Source: Flavobacteriales bacterium (GTDB lineage: Bacteria; Bacteroidota; Bacteroidia; Flavobacteriales_F; PHOS-HE28). From it: DNA of 64,000 bases. Shown in pieces: positions 39,934 through 49,119 of the stretch (position 1 is the first letter of the stretch; each line of letters begins with the position of its first letter). Both the position numbers and the translations under genes were made by a program. The DNA lies in assembly GCA_016788205.1 (NCBI GenBank), contig JAEUTA010000025.1, positions 124,001 to 188,000 on the forward strand, in the 5' to 3' direction. A model generated the notes under the pieces. The model was not told where the DNA came from. It was given only the letters and a program-made list of their open reading frames with translations, and did no database searches.

Positions 39934-41919
39934 ATGTGCCGCGCCAAGATCGCCAAGCGAACGCATGACCGCCCTCGACAGGTCGGGTATGCCTGGCGGT
40001 GTTGCGCGATCGCCTTCATCCAGTGCCTGGCGAGCGATGGAACCCATGCACAAACGCTGTCCGATACCGTGCAATTGCATCCCTTCGAGGTGTCGGCACA
40101 ACGCCTCGAGCAGTTCGCTGCGGGCACCACCGTGCAGCGTTTGGACAGTGCTACCCTGGAGCGATACAGGCTCGCGGACCTTGGAACGGCTTTGGCGGGT
40201 GAGACGGCCGTGTTCGTGAAGAGCTACGGCCTGGGAAGTCTGGCTACCACCAGTTTCCGCGGGGGGAGCGCCAACCACACCGCCATCCTGTGGAACGGCT
40301 TCAACATCGGCAGTCCCATGAACGGGCAGATCGACCTGTCGTTGCTGCCCATGGCCGCTGTCGGCGAGGTGAGTTTGCAGCATGGTGGCACCAGTGCCCT
40401 TTGGGGTAGCGGAGCGCTGGGTGGTGCGATACACCTATCCGCACCCCCGCGTTTCGGCCGTGGCCTCCTAGTGCACGTGGGCGCGGGCTTCGGCAGTTAC
40501 GGAGATCTGCGGCAACAGGCGCGCGTGGAGGTATCGGGCACATATGGTAACACCAACATCACGCTCTTCCAGGCCGATGCACGCAACGATTTCCACTATC
40601 GTATCGGTGATGGGGCTCGTAGCGAACGGCGCGAACAGATCAATGCGGGTTTCCAACAGCAGGGCCTCATCGCCGAGCAACACTTTCGCCTGCGTGCACG
40701 GCAGCAGCTGAGTGCACGCGTCTGGCTGCAACGCACAGGGCGGCATGTACCCCCCACACGGGTGCAGCCCACGAGCACCGCGCACCAGGCGGATGGAACG
40801 TTGCGTGCCACGGCGGAATGGTCACGCACGGGCCACCACACGGACCTTGCGGTGCGCGGCGCCTTCTTCGATGAGCGATTGGATTGGACCGCTGCCGATG
40901 ACGACCCCGTGGTGGTCAGCCGCTCACGTTCCGCCATCATCGAAGCAGAAGCGCGTTTGCGGCTATCAGCGCTGCACGCGTTGGATATCGGACTGAACAA
41001 CACTTACGCGCAGGCCACCACTGATGGCTATCCCCACCGGCCCGAGCAGGACCGCGCCGCGCTCTTCGCCGCTTACCGCTATCAGGGCAGTGGTGGGCGT
41101 ACCACCGGTTCCGTTTCGGCACGGCAGGAACTGTTGGATGGTGCGTGGATGCCGTTCACCGCTTCCGCAGGGATGGAACATGCCGTCAGGCCTTGGCTCA
41201 AGTTGAAAGGGCAGGGAGCACGCGTGTATCGCGTTCCGACGTTCAATGAATTGTACTGGCAGCCGGGTGGTGACCCCGACCTGCTCTCAGAAAGTGGCTT
41301 CAGTGGCGATGCCGGGCTGGAGCTGAAGTTGGAGCGCGGCCCCTTCCAGGTGCGGAGCACGGGTACGATCTTCAGCCGTTCCATCAAGAACTGGATCATC
41401 TGGCTTCCTGGTCCCGCGTATTGGAGCCCGCACAACGTGCTACAGGTATGGAGCCGTGGCCTGGGAACGGACTCGGAACTTGCCTGCCGCACTGGACGAA
41501 GCACGTGGAAGCTGGGACTGCTTACCGATCATGTGGTCTCCACCAACCAACGACCCACCGGGATCAACGATGCTTCGGTGGATAAACAGCTGATCTATGT
41601 CCCCATGTACAGCGGCCATGCGCGGATCGTGTGGGAGCAGCGCAACATGACGGTGCGTTTCACTGCGGCCTACACGGGTTACCGCTACACGAGTTCGGAC
41701 AATAGGCAGTTCCTGGAACCCTATTGGATCTGGGATGTCCATGCCAGCTACCGGCTTCAGATGAAGGCGCGGTGGAGCACTGTGCTTTTCGTTTCTGCGA
41801 ACAACCTGTTCAACGCGGACTACGAGATCATGCTCAATCGACCGATGCCGATGTGTAACTATCAGGCGGGCGTCAGTTTGCAATTCACCAAGCCTGTCAA
41901 GACGAAGGATCGGACATGA
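39934..41919 (+). CDS. btuB: TonB-dependent receptor, BtuB-like (vitamin B12 uptake)
   Basis: 661 residues from the ATG at 39934. N-terminal export signal, plug domain about 60-175 (LSDTVQLHPFEVSAQRLEQF, SFRGGSANHTAILWNGFNIGSPMNGQIDL, LWGSGALGGAIHLSAPP) and a barrel of the receptor type to the end (NADYEIMLNRPMPMCNYQAGVSLQFTKP region). No CarboxypepD_reg extension, unlike SusC. The riboswitch and the propeller lipoprotein directly downstream (ATGA overlap) identify it as the cobalamin transporter with good probability. TonB/ExbBD are not in the window. Confidence 0.88.
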   Translation: MCRAKIAKRTHDRPRQVGYAWRCCAIAFIQCLASDGTHAQTLSDTVQLHPFEVSAQRLEQFAAGTTVQRLDSATLERYRLADLGTALAGETAVFVKSYGLGSLATTSFRGGSANHTAILWNGFNIGSPMNGQIDLSLLPMAAVGEVSLQHGGTSALWGSGALGGAIHLSAPPRFGRGLLVHVGAGFGSYGDLRQQARVEVSGTYGNTNITLFQADARNDFHYRIGDGARSERREQINAGFQQQGLIAEQHFRLRARQQLSARVWLQRTGRHVPPTRVQPTSTAHQADGTLRATAEWSRTGHHTDLAVRGAFFDERLDWTAADDDPVVVSRSRSAIIEAEARLRLSALHALDIGLNNTYAQATTDGYPHRPEQDRAALFAAYRYQGSGGRTTGSVSARQELLDGAWMPFTASAGMEHAVRPWLKLKGQGARVYRVPTFNELYWQPGGDPDLLSESGFSGDAGLELKLERGPFQVRSTGTIFSRSIKNWIIWLPGPAYWSPHNVLQVWSRGLGTDSELACRTGRSTWKLGLLTDHVVSTNQRPTGINDASVDKQLIYVPMYSGHARIVWEQRNMTVRFTAAYTGYRYTSSDNRQFLEPYWIWDVHASYRLQMKARWSTVLFVSANNLFNADYEIMLNRPMPMCNYQAGVSLQFTKPVKTKDRT

Positions 41920-42986
41920 GGAAGAGATCAGGGAAGTTCTTCACCCAACGGATGAACGGGGTGTGCAGCGCACTGCTGCTGATGGTCGTGGTGGCTGCCT
42001 GCCGGAAAGACAAGCCTGAAGCGCCGGTGGCCGCCCCCGTGCAACTGGGGCAGCAGGGTGGCGCGTACATCACCAACGAAGGCAATTTCCTATGGGGTAA
42101 CTCCGGCGTGAGTTACTACGACAACGCCAGCGGCAGCGTCTTTGAAGACCTCTTCCAGTCCGCCAACGGCACTGCGCTGGGCGATGTGTGCCAGAGCATG
42201 ACGCTTTTCAATGGAACGGCCTATCTGGTAGTGAACAATTCGGACAAGGTGGTGCTGGTGGACCCGAACACCTTCGCGCAACAAGGCGAGATCACCGGTT
42301 TCGTTTCACCGCGCTACCTACTACCGGTGAGCAATGCCAAAGCCTACGTCACTGACCTGGCGGGTGATGCCATCGCTGTGGTGGACCTGGTCAGCCGCGC
42401 CATCACAGGCACAATACCATGCCCGGGTGCCACCGAAGAACTGGTCCTCGCCGTGGGGAAAGCCTTCGTCACCAATACGGACCGCGAGCAGCTCTACGTG
42501 ATCGACACTGCGACCGATGCCATCGTGGACAGCATCACGGTAGGGCGCGGTGCCAACTCCCTCGTGCAGGACGCCAACGGCAAGTTGTGGGTGCTGTGTA
42601 GCGGCTACATGGGCCTAGGCAACAATGCCGTGCTGCATCGGGTGGATCCGGCTTCGTTGCAGGTGGAAGCCTCGTTCACTTTCCCCAGCAGCAGCGACAG
42701 TCCGTGGCGCTTGCGCATCAATGGGGGGCACGACCAGCTCTACTTCCTGAACAATGATGTGTACCGCATGCCCATCACCGCTGTTGCGCTACCCACTGCG
42801 CCTTTCATCGCGGCGGTCGGCCGCAACTTCTACGGCCTGGGTGTGGACCCAGGGAGCGACGTGGTGTACGCAGCAGATGCCGTGGACTACGTACAACGTG
42901 GGGTGGTATACCGCTATGCCCAGGATGGCGCGGTGCTCAATTCATTCCACGTGGGCATCATACCCGGTGGCTTCTCTTTCCGTTGA
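41916..42986 (+). CDS. BtuG-like YncE/DUF5074 beta-propeller lipoprotein
   Basis: 356 residues. Lipoprotein signal (ending VVVAACRK; Cys as lipid site, about residue 29). The rest is a seven-bladed propeller of the YncE/DUF5074 type: NEGNFLWGNSGVSYYDNAS, YLVVNNSDKVVLVDPNTF, YVTDLAGDAIAVVDLVSRAITGTI, FVTNTDREQLYVIDTATDAIVDSI. Its relatives in gut Bacteroides (BtuG) sit on BtuB and bind cobalamin with very high affinity. Same role inferred here from gene order and riboswitch. Overlaps the receptor gene by four bases. Confidence 0.88.
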   Translation: MRKRSGKFFTQRMNGVCSALLLMVVVAACRKDKPEAPVAAPVQLGQQGGAYITNEGNFLWGNSGVSYYDNASGSVFEDLFQSANGTALGDVCQSMTLFNGTAYLVVNNSDKVVLVDPNTFAQQGEITGFVSPRYLLPVSNAKAYVTDLAGDAIAVVDLVSRAITGTIPCPGATEELVLAVGKAFVTNTDREQLYVIDTATDAIVDSITVGRGANSLVQDANGKLWVLCSGYMGLGNNAVLHRVDPASLQVEASFTFPSSSDSPWRLRINGGHDQLYFLNNDVYRMPITAVALPTAPFIAAVGRNFYGLGVDPGSDVVYAADAVDYVQRGVVYRYAQDGAVLNSFHVGIIPGGFSFR

Positions 42987-42996
42987 CCGCACGGCC

Positions 42997-43212
42997 ATGT
43001 CTGATGATGCACAGGAGCAGTGTGCCCGCTGTGGCGGGCCGTTCGTTTGCAAGCCAGCGAGCATCCATGAGTGCCATTGCCAAGCGGTGCAGTTGGATGA
43101 AGTACAGCGCCAACACCTTGCCGAGCGGTATGGTACCTGCCTTTGCGGCGCGTGCCTTGCGGAAGTGGCACGGACGAATGCCTCAAACCCTACCGACGGA
43201 CTGGTCAAGTGA
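42997..43212 (+). CDS. Cysteine-rich CWC family small protein
   Basis: 71 residues from the ATG at 42997. Ten bases separate it from the propeller lipoprotein gene. Cys pattern CARCGGPFVC, ECHCQAV, CLCGACL: eight Cys and a His that could bind zinc or iron-sulfur. The CWC family is small and of unknown function, but its presence at the end of B12-uptake operons has been seen in Bacteroidota. Cytoplasmic. Confidence 0.78.
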   Translation: MSDDAQEQCARCGGPFVCKPASIHECHCQAVQLDEVQRQHLAERYGTCLCGACLAEVARTNASNPTDGLVK

Positions 43213-43278
43213 AGCTGGCACACAGGTTCCAGTGGGTGTCGCCCACCACCGTTCCACTCCTTCAAAAAGGAAGTGCGC

Positions 43279-44187
43279 TCACTGGCACACCACCGTATCG
43301 GTATGAACGCCCCGCCCGGCCCAGATCCCCAACCCACCCTGGATGTTGGACTGTGCGTTCTGTGGGGTGCCCAACAGGTCGCCGCCACTGGCCACGTTGG
43401 CTTCGTAGCTGCGGTAGAAGCGGTATTCCGCCTCGCCGATGCTCACGAAGTGCACGACCACCGTATCTCCCGGGAAGCGGAAACCGTTCGTGTTGAAGCG
43501 GTAGGTGCCACCGTCGAAGTACCGATCGATGAAGGTGTTGTTCGCGCCGCTGCGGTAGACCGCTTCGTCGTCCTCGCCCGAGCGGGTGGAGATGCGCCTG
43601 TCGTACCAGCGGTAGGCGTTGCCTGATCCGGCCGGGTCCTCGATGCGTCCCCAGAGGAAACCGACGGAGTCGTCATCCGCGGTCAACATGCGCGGTTGGA
43701 ACCACAGCGAGTCCAGCGGCACTGGCGGAGGGATGGTGCTAACGCTGGTGAGCACATCCGCACCCTGTTCGATGCGTAGGTGATACGTGCGGCCCACCGC
43801 ACCGAGAATGCTGTTGTTCGTGGTGGAATAGATGCAAAGCTCCACTTGGGCAATCAGGTTTGGATCCACGCCGGTCACCTCCGCGAGCAGCGCGCGTTGC
43901 TCTTCGGTCAAGGTAGTGGTGCACAATAGGTCAAGTGCGATGGGCCCGTCGCCATCATCCACCGTCACCAGCGCATCACGCACGAACCCGGCCGCCACAG
44001 CATCGGCATCCAATGGGTCGAAATAGCCCTGGGTACGAGTCAGGATCACGAACGGAGGGAGTCCGGGTTCAATGAAACCCTCAACTACCAGCTGGGGGAC
44101 TGTAAAGGGAAGTTCCACGGTGATGTCCTTCTCGCAGGCGACCAAGGCCAAAATGGCGAACAGGGAACGGAACAGTGTGCGGAACAT
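43279..44187 (-). CDS. DUF4249 domain lipoprotein
   Basis: 302 residues. Lipoprotein signal (MFRTLFRSLFAILALVACE, lipid Cys C18). The DUF4249 features are PQLVVEGFIEPGLPPFVILTRTQGYF (positions 31-56), VRDALVTVDDG and the C-terminal VVHFVSIGEAEYRFYRSYE. Proteins of this family are normally encoded beside a TonB receptor and act in the same uptake complex. Here it is alone and opposite to the B12 operon, with no receptor next to it. Confidence 0.85.
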   Translation of the reverse strand: MFRTLFRSLFAILALVACEKDITVELPFTVPQLVVEGFIEPGLPPFVILTRTQGYFDPLDADAVAAGFVRDALVTVDDGDGPIALDLLCTTTLTEEQRALLAEVTGVDPNLIAQVELCIYSTTNNSILGAVGRTYHLRIEQGADVLTSVSTIPPPVPLDSLWFQPRMLTADDDSVGFLWGRIEDPAGSGNAYRWYDRRISTRSGEDDEAVYRSGANNTFIDRYFDGGTYRFNTNGFRFPGDTVVVHFVSIGEAEYRFYRSYEANVASGGDLLGTPQNAQSNIQGGLGIWAGRGVHTDTVVCQ

Positions 44188-44623
44188 GTCTATGGAGGGC
44201 CACGCAGGTGGCGCTGGGGCATGGCGCTAACGCAAAACGTATGGCGATGGTATCAAATGGAAAGACCTCTACGGTGGAGGATGTGCGTAAAGCATGATAC
44301 CCGAAGCTACACATGCTTCTTGATGCGGGCGGCTCGGCCCGTTACGGTCCAGCTCAATGGAGGCCTTTCTACAACGTTCTGCGTCTTCGGTCGATCGCTG
44401 GCCAATGTGCACATGGCGATCGGCGCCATGGAATGGTCTCGGGGTCGGAAGAGTAGGATGAGCTCAACGCGCAAAGCTCATCGAGCACATGAACGCTTGA
44501 TGCCGACCAAGGCGGTTGAGCAGAAGTTGATACACTTGCTGAACCAGGTAACGACCGTGAGCGTTCCATGATCAACGTGGCATGATGTAGGACCAGCTTA
44601 GCGCATTAGCCCGAACACCTAGC
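44188..44623. other. Gene-free stretch upstream of two divergent genes
   Basis: Short frames only, none with coding-like composition. A TACGTTTT-like -7 for the DUF4249 gene may lie at about 44243-44250. Nothing else seen. Confidence 0.4.
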
Positions 44624-45670
44624 ATGCACACGGCATACCTGATCCTCGCCCTGGCCCTTGTCATTTTCATTGCTCTTCCCCTAGTGCGCAGTTCGCACTG
44701 GACGGTCCGGGTGTTCGATTATCCACGCACCCAGAAGCTGGTGCTGTCGCTGGTGATGATCGGGGTCTGGTGGGCCTTGGCGGATCGTGTGAACTGGCTG
44801 GATGGTGCGGTCCTGGTACTGCTGTGTCTGTGCACCATGTATTTGGTGAAAGTGATTGTGCCATACACCCCGCTGGGTCGCCGGATGGTGCGGCGCGTGA
44901 CACCGTTGGCCGACGAACAGCCCCTGACACTACTGGTGTGCAATGTGCTGCAAACGAATCGGGACCACGCGAGCATGGCACACCTGATCGCTGAGCGGAA
45001 GCCCGATGTGGTGGTGCTGCTGGAGACGGACGAAGGTTGGCGTGCGGGCATACGACACGCCGTGCAGGATTATGAACACCGGGTTGAAGTGCCGCTGGCG
45101 AACACGTACGGAATGCTGCTGTACGCCCGGTTGCCGCTAGCACACCACGAGGTGAAGTACTTGGTGGAGAAGGATATCCCATCCATCATCGCGGATGTGT
45201 TGTACCGAGGCACCGTCGTGCGCCTTTTCATCCTGCACCCTACGCCACCGGTGCCGCAAGAGAACGAGACGAGCACGGAACGTGATGCGGAGGTATTGCT
45301 CGTGGGTAGAATGGCGAAAGCGTACGACAGACCCTGCATCGTTCTGGGTGACCTCAACGATGTAGCGTGGTCGCGCACAACAGAGCTCTTCTTGAAAGCT
45401 TCAGGACTGCTGGACCCCCGTCGTGGCAGGGGCATGTACAATACGTTCCACGCACACTACCCGTTCTTGCGCTGGCCACTGGACCACTTCTTCGTCAGCA
45501 GCCAGTTCCGCCTGGTGAACATGCGGGTTGAACGTACGGTGGGTTCCGATCACTTCCCCATGTCCCTATCTGTGGTATTGCGTCCAGATGACCCTAGCGA
45601 GGAATTACCGATAGCCGCGGCCGAGCAGCGAGAGGTCTCGGAGAAGATCGCGGCGGGTAGGATAGGATAG
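44624..45670 (+). CDS. Membrane-anchored endonuclease/exonuclease/phosphatase family protein
   Basis: 348 residues. Three N-terminal membrane helices (about 3-22, 40-60, 62-82), then an EEP domain (about 100-330). EEP motifs: LLVCNVLQTNRD (Asn), VVVLLETDEGW (catalytic Glu), YGMLLYARLP, VLGDLNDVAW (Asp/Asn) and the final GSDHFPMSLSV (His). Members cleave phosphodiester or phospholipid bonds. The domain probably faces outward or the cytoplasm; the side cannot be decided by eye. Stand-alone. Confidence 0.88.
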   Translation: MHTAYLILALALVIFIALPLVRSSHWTVRVFDYPRTQKLVLSLVMIGVWWALADRVNWLDGAVLVLLCLCTMYLVKVIVPYTPLGRRMVRRVTPLADEQPLTLLVCNVLQTNRDHASMAHLIAERKPDVVVLLETDEGWRAGIRHAVQDYEHRVEVPLANTYGMLLYARLPLAHHEVKYLVEKDIPSIIADVLYRGTVVRLFILHPTPPVPQENETSTERDAEVLLVGRMAKAYDRPCIVLGDLNDVAWSRTTELFLKASGLLDPRRGRGMYNTFHAHYPFLRWPLDHFFVSSQFRLVNMRVERTVGSDHFPMSLSVVLRPDDPSEELPIAAAEQREVSEKIAAGRIG

Positions 45671-45876
45671 AAGTATGGCTTCCGCTATGCAATGGGTACA
45701 AGAGCGGATCATGACAGCGAACGAGGATCTTCGGCTCGCTTCTCAGAACGGTGCGCACGATGGTCATGCTCATCACCTACCATTGATACCTGTGTGAAGT
45801 GGCGGCTGTTCGCGTCTTTAATACTGCCCCGCTACGCTCCTTGTGGCGCACTGGAGCATATGGAAGGGCACGCACC

Positions 45877-46230
45877 TTACCGCACCACCTTGAACACCGC
45901 CTGCGCACGCACGCCGCTCAGGTCCATCAAAAGCAGTCGGTAAAGGCCGTCTTGCAATTGGCTCACGTCCAGTTCGTGTTCGGGCGAAAGGCTGTCCAGT
46001 AGAAGAAGACGGCCGTCCATGGAACGCACTTCCAGCGGCATGCGAACTAGGGAGCGCGTACCCCAAAGCACGCGAAGTCTGCCGCTCGTCGGGTTCGGGT
46101 AAAGCACCATTTCGATATGGGTGGATCCCGCTTCGGGAAGTTCGGGCACCAGATCATCTGCCGTTGGAGGCGGCTGGGCAACGGCGGGCGCCACAGCGGC
46201 AAAGAGAAAAGTGAAAAGCAAGATTCGCAT
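45877..46230 (-). CDS. Minimal T9SS-sorted protein (signal peptide plus sorting domain)
   Basis: 117 residues. A signal peptide (MRILLFTFLFAAVAPAVAQ) is followed by only about 20 residues and then directly by a Por sorting domain (MVLYPNPTSGRLRVLW to DGLYRLLLMDLSGVRAQAVFKVVR in pieces). There is hardly any passenger. Could be a remnant of a larger gene or a small secreted peptide carrier. Confidence 0.8.
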   Translation of the reverse strand: MRILLFTFLFAAVAPAVAQPPPTADDLVPELPEAGSTHIEMVLYPNPTSGRLRVLWGTRSLVRMPLEVRSMDGRLLLLDSLSPEHELDVSQLQDGLYRLLLMDLSGVRAQAVFKVVR

Positions 46231-46468
46231 GAGCGCAGGGTTGATCTGGAAAGGTCGATCACCATGCCATGTTCATGACCAATGCATGCACGCGCGGTAT
46301 CGATGCAAGTGCAGAATTGGGAGCCGTGTCGTGCACCGCGCGCATTGATCGGGGTGAACCTTCCCTGAATTGAGGAACGTGCTACACATCTGAACGGTCG
46401 GAGGTGTTCTGAACAGCGCGAACGGCGCAACCTGCTTTCGGTGGCGCGCTCTTGGCCTACCACAATAC

Positions 46469-47257
46469 ATGACAAGCACCACCGCCGCTACCTACACCGA
46501 AGGCCCTTCCGCATTGCTGGTCACCGCGATCCACGCCGGCAAGGCCATGCGCCCCTCGTTGAAAGCGCTGTGCAAGCTGGACGAAGTCGAGCGCCTGCGC
46601 GAAGAGGATCCGTTCACGGACCGCTGGACGGACATCGCCGAAAACACCATCGTTGGCCTACGCTCGCGTTTTGAGGTGGACCTGAACCGTCCGCGCGCGA
46701 AAGCGGTGTACCGCATGCCTACGGACTGCTGGGGACTGGATGTGTGGGAGGGCACGATGCCCACCATCGAGGTGGAGCGTAGCCTGGCCACCTACGATGC
46801 CTTCTACGAAAGCACGGGTGCGCTGGTGGAGCGCCTCTTGAGCATGCACGAGCGACTGATGGTTTACGACCTGCACAGCTACAACCACCAACGTCGTGGA
46901 CCGGGTCTTCTGGATGATGCGGCGCTGAATCCGGAGATCAACCTGGGCACTGCGAACGTGGACCATGATACCTGGGGCGATGTGCTGGACGTACTGACGG
47001 CCGCGCTGCTGACAGGCCCCGACGGCCGCTCGTACGATGTGCGCGAGAACGTGAAGTTCAAGGGCGGCCACTTTGGCTGCTGGCTGAACGAACGCTTCGG
47101 TGCACGGGTGTGCCCGGTGGCCATCGAATTCCGGAAGGATTTCATGAACGAGTGGACGGGTGAGCCGGACGCGGAGGCCATCGCACGCATCCATGCCTTG
47201 CTCACCAGCACCATCGCGCCGGTGATGCAGGCCACCAAGCTGATGCAACATGCCTGA
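46469..47257 (+). CDS. N-formylglutamate amidohydrolase family protein
   Basis: 262 residues. The family features are present: LVTAIHAGKAMRPSL (His near residue 22), EEDPFTDRWT, FEVDLNRPRAKAVY (Asp/Arg), MVYDLHSYNHQRRG and VCPVAIEFRKDFM. In the classical histidine pathway it releases formate from N-formylglutamate. The genes beside it are not histidine genes but a DUF1704 peptidase and an ATP-grasp ligase, so a different amide is likely the substrate. Overlaps the next gene by 8 bases. Confidence 0.88.
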   Translation: MTSTTAATYTEGPSALLVTAIHAGKAMRPSLKALCKLDEVERLREEDPFTDRWTDIAENTIVGLRSRFEVDLNRPRAKAVYRMPTDCWGLDVWEGTMPTIEVERSLATYDAFYESTGALVERLLSMHERLMVYDLHSYNHQRRGPGLLDDAALNPEINLGTANVDHDTWGDVLDVLTAALLTGPDGRSYDVRENVKFKGGHFGCWLNERFGARVCPVAIEFRKDFMNEWTGEPDAEAIARIHALLTSTIAPVMQATKLMQHA

Positions 47258-49112
47258 TGTACGGGCGGATAACCTGAGCGACCTGCTCGGTGCCGTGCGC
47301 CGCAAGCTGGAGCGTGGCAAGCGCGTGATGCGCCTGCTGCCCGATGGCGGCCGTTTCATGATGGACCGTCCGCTTCCGTTCCTGTGCATCTACCGCTCCA
47401 CGGGCACCAACGACCCCGGCATCGAAGAGCTTGTTCGCGCACAATCGGCCTACATCCGCAGCTCGGGTGCGGAGGCGGATCTGCCTGCCTTGCGTGATCT
47501 AGTGGCCACGGTGGCCGCTGCCGTCACCAAGAAGAGCAAGGCCTTCCTCCTTATCGAACTGTGGGCAGCTGACAGGTCAACGAACGCGAACACCTTCAAG
47601 GCATACTGCCCGGCGAACAACCTGCCGAGCACGGCGGCGGTGCTGGAGCAGGGCTTGAAGGAACTGGCCGTCCATGTGCAGGGTGCAACGGCTGAAGTGG
47701 TGGACACCGCGCTGCGCCACCCACCGGGCCTGCCACCGCTCTTCAGCGCGGACGAGCTGAAGAAGCTCGGTGTGATCACCATCGGCATCGAGGTGCCGCC
47801 GATGTACTGGAGCGCCGATGGCCATTACAGCCGCCTAGCGATGCGCGCGGTGCGCAGCCGCCTCACGGACGTGATCCAACGCACGGTCTTCGATTTCATC
47901 CGTGTACAAACGCCGCTCAACTTCCCGCACTACCTCACGCTGGGCCGCACCAACATCACACGTTCAGCGCTCAACATCGACCATCGGCTGGCGCGCATCG
48001 GTGCCTCGTTCGATGTGCTGTTGAACGTATCGCCGGTGAACACCGAACAGGCGTGGCAGGCCTTCGAGAGCGGGGGCGGGGAGAAGCCGCCGGACTTCCA
48101 CTACCGCTTGATCCCCGTGGATCCGGAGATCGCCAAACGGCAGCTCTTCGCCTTGCGCATCGGAGAGGTGGAGGACAATACGCTGGAGTTCATCTTCCGC
48201 GACAAACGCAACGAATTGGAGACGCAGCTCACCCTGCTCACCGATCGCGGCACGAAACAGTTCATCTATTCCAGCCTGCGCCTGCACGGTGCGGTGGAAG
48301 CGTCGTTGTTGAAGAAGGCGCACCAGCTGGTAGAGGCCGTTGCACAATGGCCGGAAGCCTCGGGCGAGAAGCTCGACGCCTGGGGATTCGAGGCGCTGGT
48401 GCGGGAGGAATTGGACCACTACCGCGCACATTTTCCTCACCTGAAGCTGGGTGTGCGCGTGCGCAACGATGTGGACGGCGTACTGGTCAGCAAGGGTCAG
48501 GTGCACATTGGGGAGACCTTCACCGTGGCGCGTACGCGGGCCTATGCGCTGTTGCAACACGAGGTAGGAACCCATGTGCTCACCTTCTGCAACGGGCACC
48601 AACAACCGCTGAAGTTGCTGAGCGTGGGCCTGGCCGGCTACGATGCCTTGCAGGAAGGGCTTGCGGTGCTGGCCGAACACCTGAGCGGCGATCTGGGTCC
48701 GCGCCGCTTGAAACTGCTTGCCGCACGGGTGATCGCCGTGGATGCCATGGTGAAGGGCGCCAGCTTCATTGACTGCCATCGCATGTTGATGAAGGAGCTG
48801 GACTACAGCGGTCGGAAAGCCTTCATGATCACCACGCGGGTGTACCGTGGCAAGGGATTGGCAAAAGATGCCGCATACCTCCTCGGCTTGGATATGCTCA
48901 TAGAACACCTACGCAAGACGCCCGCACATTTGGACCTGCTCTACGCGGGCAAGTTCGCCGTGCGCCACATCAAGCTGATGGAGGACCTGCACCTACGCGG
49001 AGTGTTGCGCACTCCGGTTCTGCCCCGTTTCCTTGACCAGCAAGCACGCGACCGCATCGCCGCCTTCCAGAACAGCAAGGGCTTGGAGCCCCTCCTTCGT
49101 CCACTAACCTGA
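47250..49112 (+). CDS. DUF1704 (QEGLA-motif) metallopeptidase-like protein
   Basis: 620 residues. Often labelled flavohemoglobin-expression-modulating QEGLA protein. The C-terminal half has HEVGTH at 437-442 (zinc ligands His437, His442, catalytic Glu438) and QEGLA at 468-472 (third ligand probably Glu469). The human relatives with this domain (MATCAP/TMCP) are tyrosine carboxypeptidases. The N-terminal half (about 1-230) is a separate alpha/beta part. Middle gene of a three-gene cassette; it overlaps the gene upstream and stands 7 bases before the next. Confidence 0.88.
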   Translation: MPDVRADNLSDLLGAVRRKLERGKRVMRLLPDGGRFMMDRPLPFLCIYRSTGTNDPGIEELVRAQSAYIRSSGAEADLPALRDLVATVAAAVTKKSKAFLLIELWAADRSTNANTFKAYCPANNLPSTAAVLEQGLKELAVHVQGATAEVVDTALRHPPGLPPLFSADELKKLGVITIGIEVPPMYWSADGHYSRLAMRAVRSRLTDVIQRTVFDFIRVQTPLNFPHYLTLGRTNITRSALNIDHRLARIGASFDVLLNVSPVNTEQAWQAFESGGGEKPPDFHYRLIPVDPEIAKRQLFALRIGEVEDNTLEFIFRDKRNELETQLTLLTDRGTKQFIYSSLRLHGAVEASLLKKAHQLVEAVAQWPEASGEKLDAWGFEALVREELDHYRAHFPHLKLGVRVRNDVDGVLVSKGQVHIGETFTVARTRAYALLQHEVGTHVLTFCNGHQQPLKLLSVGLAGYDALQEGLAVLAEHLSGDLGPRRLKLLAARVIAVDAMVKGASFIDCHRMLMKELDYSGRKAFMITTRVYRGKGLAKDAAYLLGLDMLIEHLRKTPAHLDLLYAGKFAVRHIKLMEDLHLRGVLRTPVLPRFLDQQARDRIAAFQNSKGLEPLLRPLT

Positions 49113-49119
49113 CTCTCCC

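Noticed and set aside
41940..42040. SusD-like partner of the TonB receptor
   Set aside because: The downstream lipoprotein is a YncE-type propeller, not an alpha-helical SusD protein.
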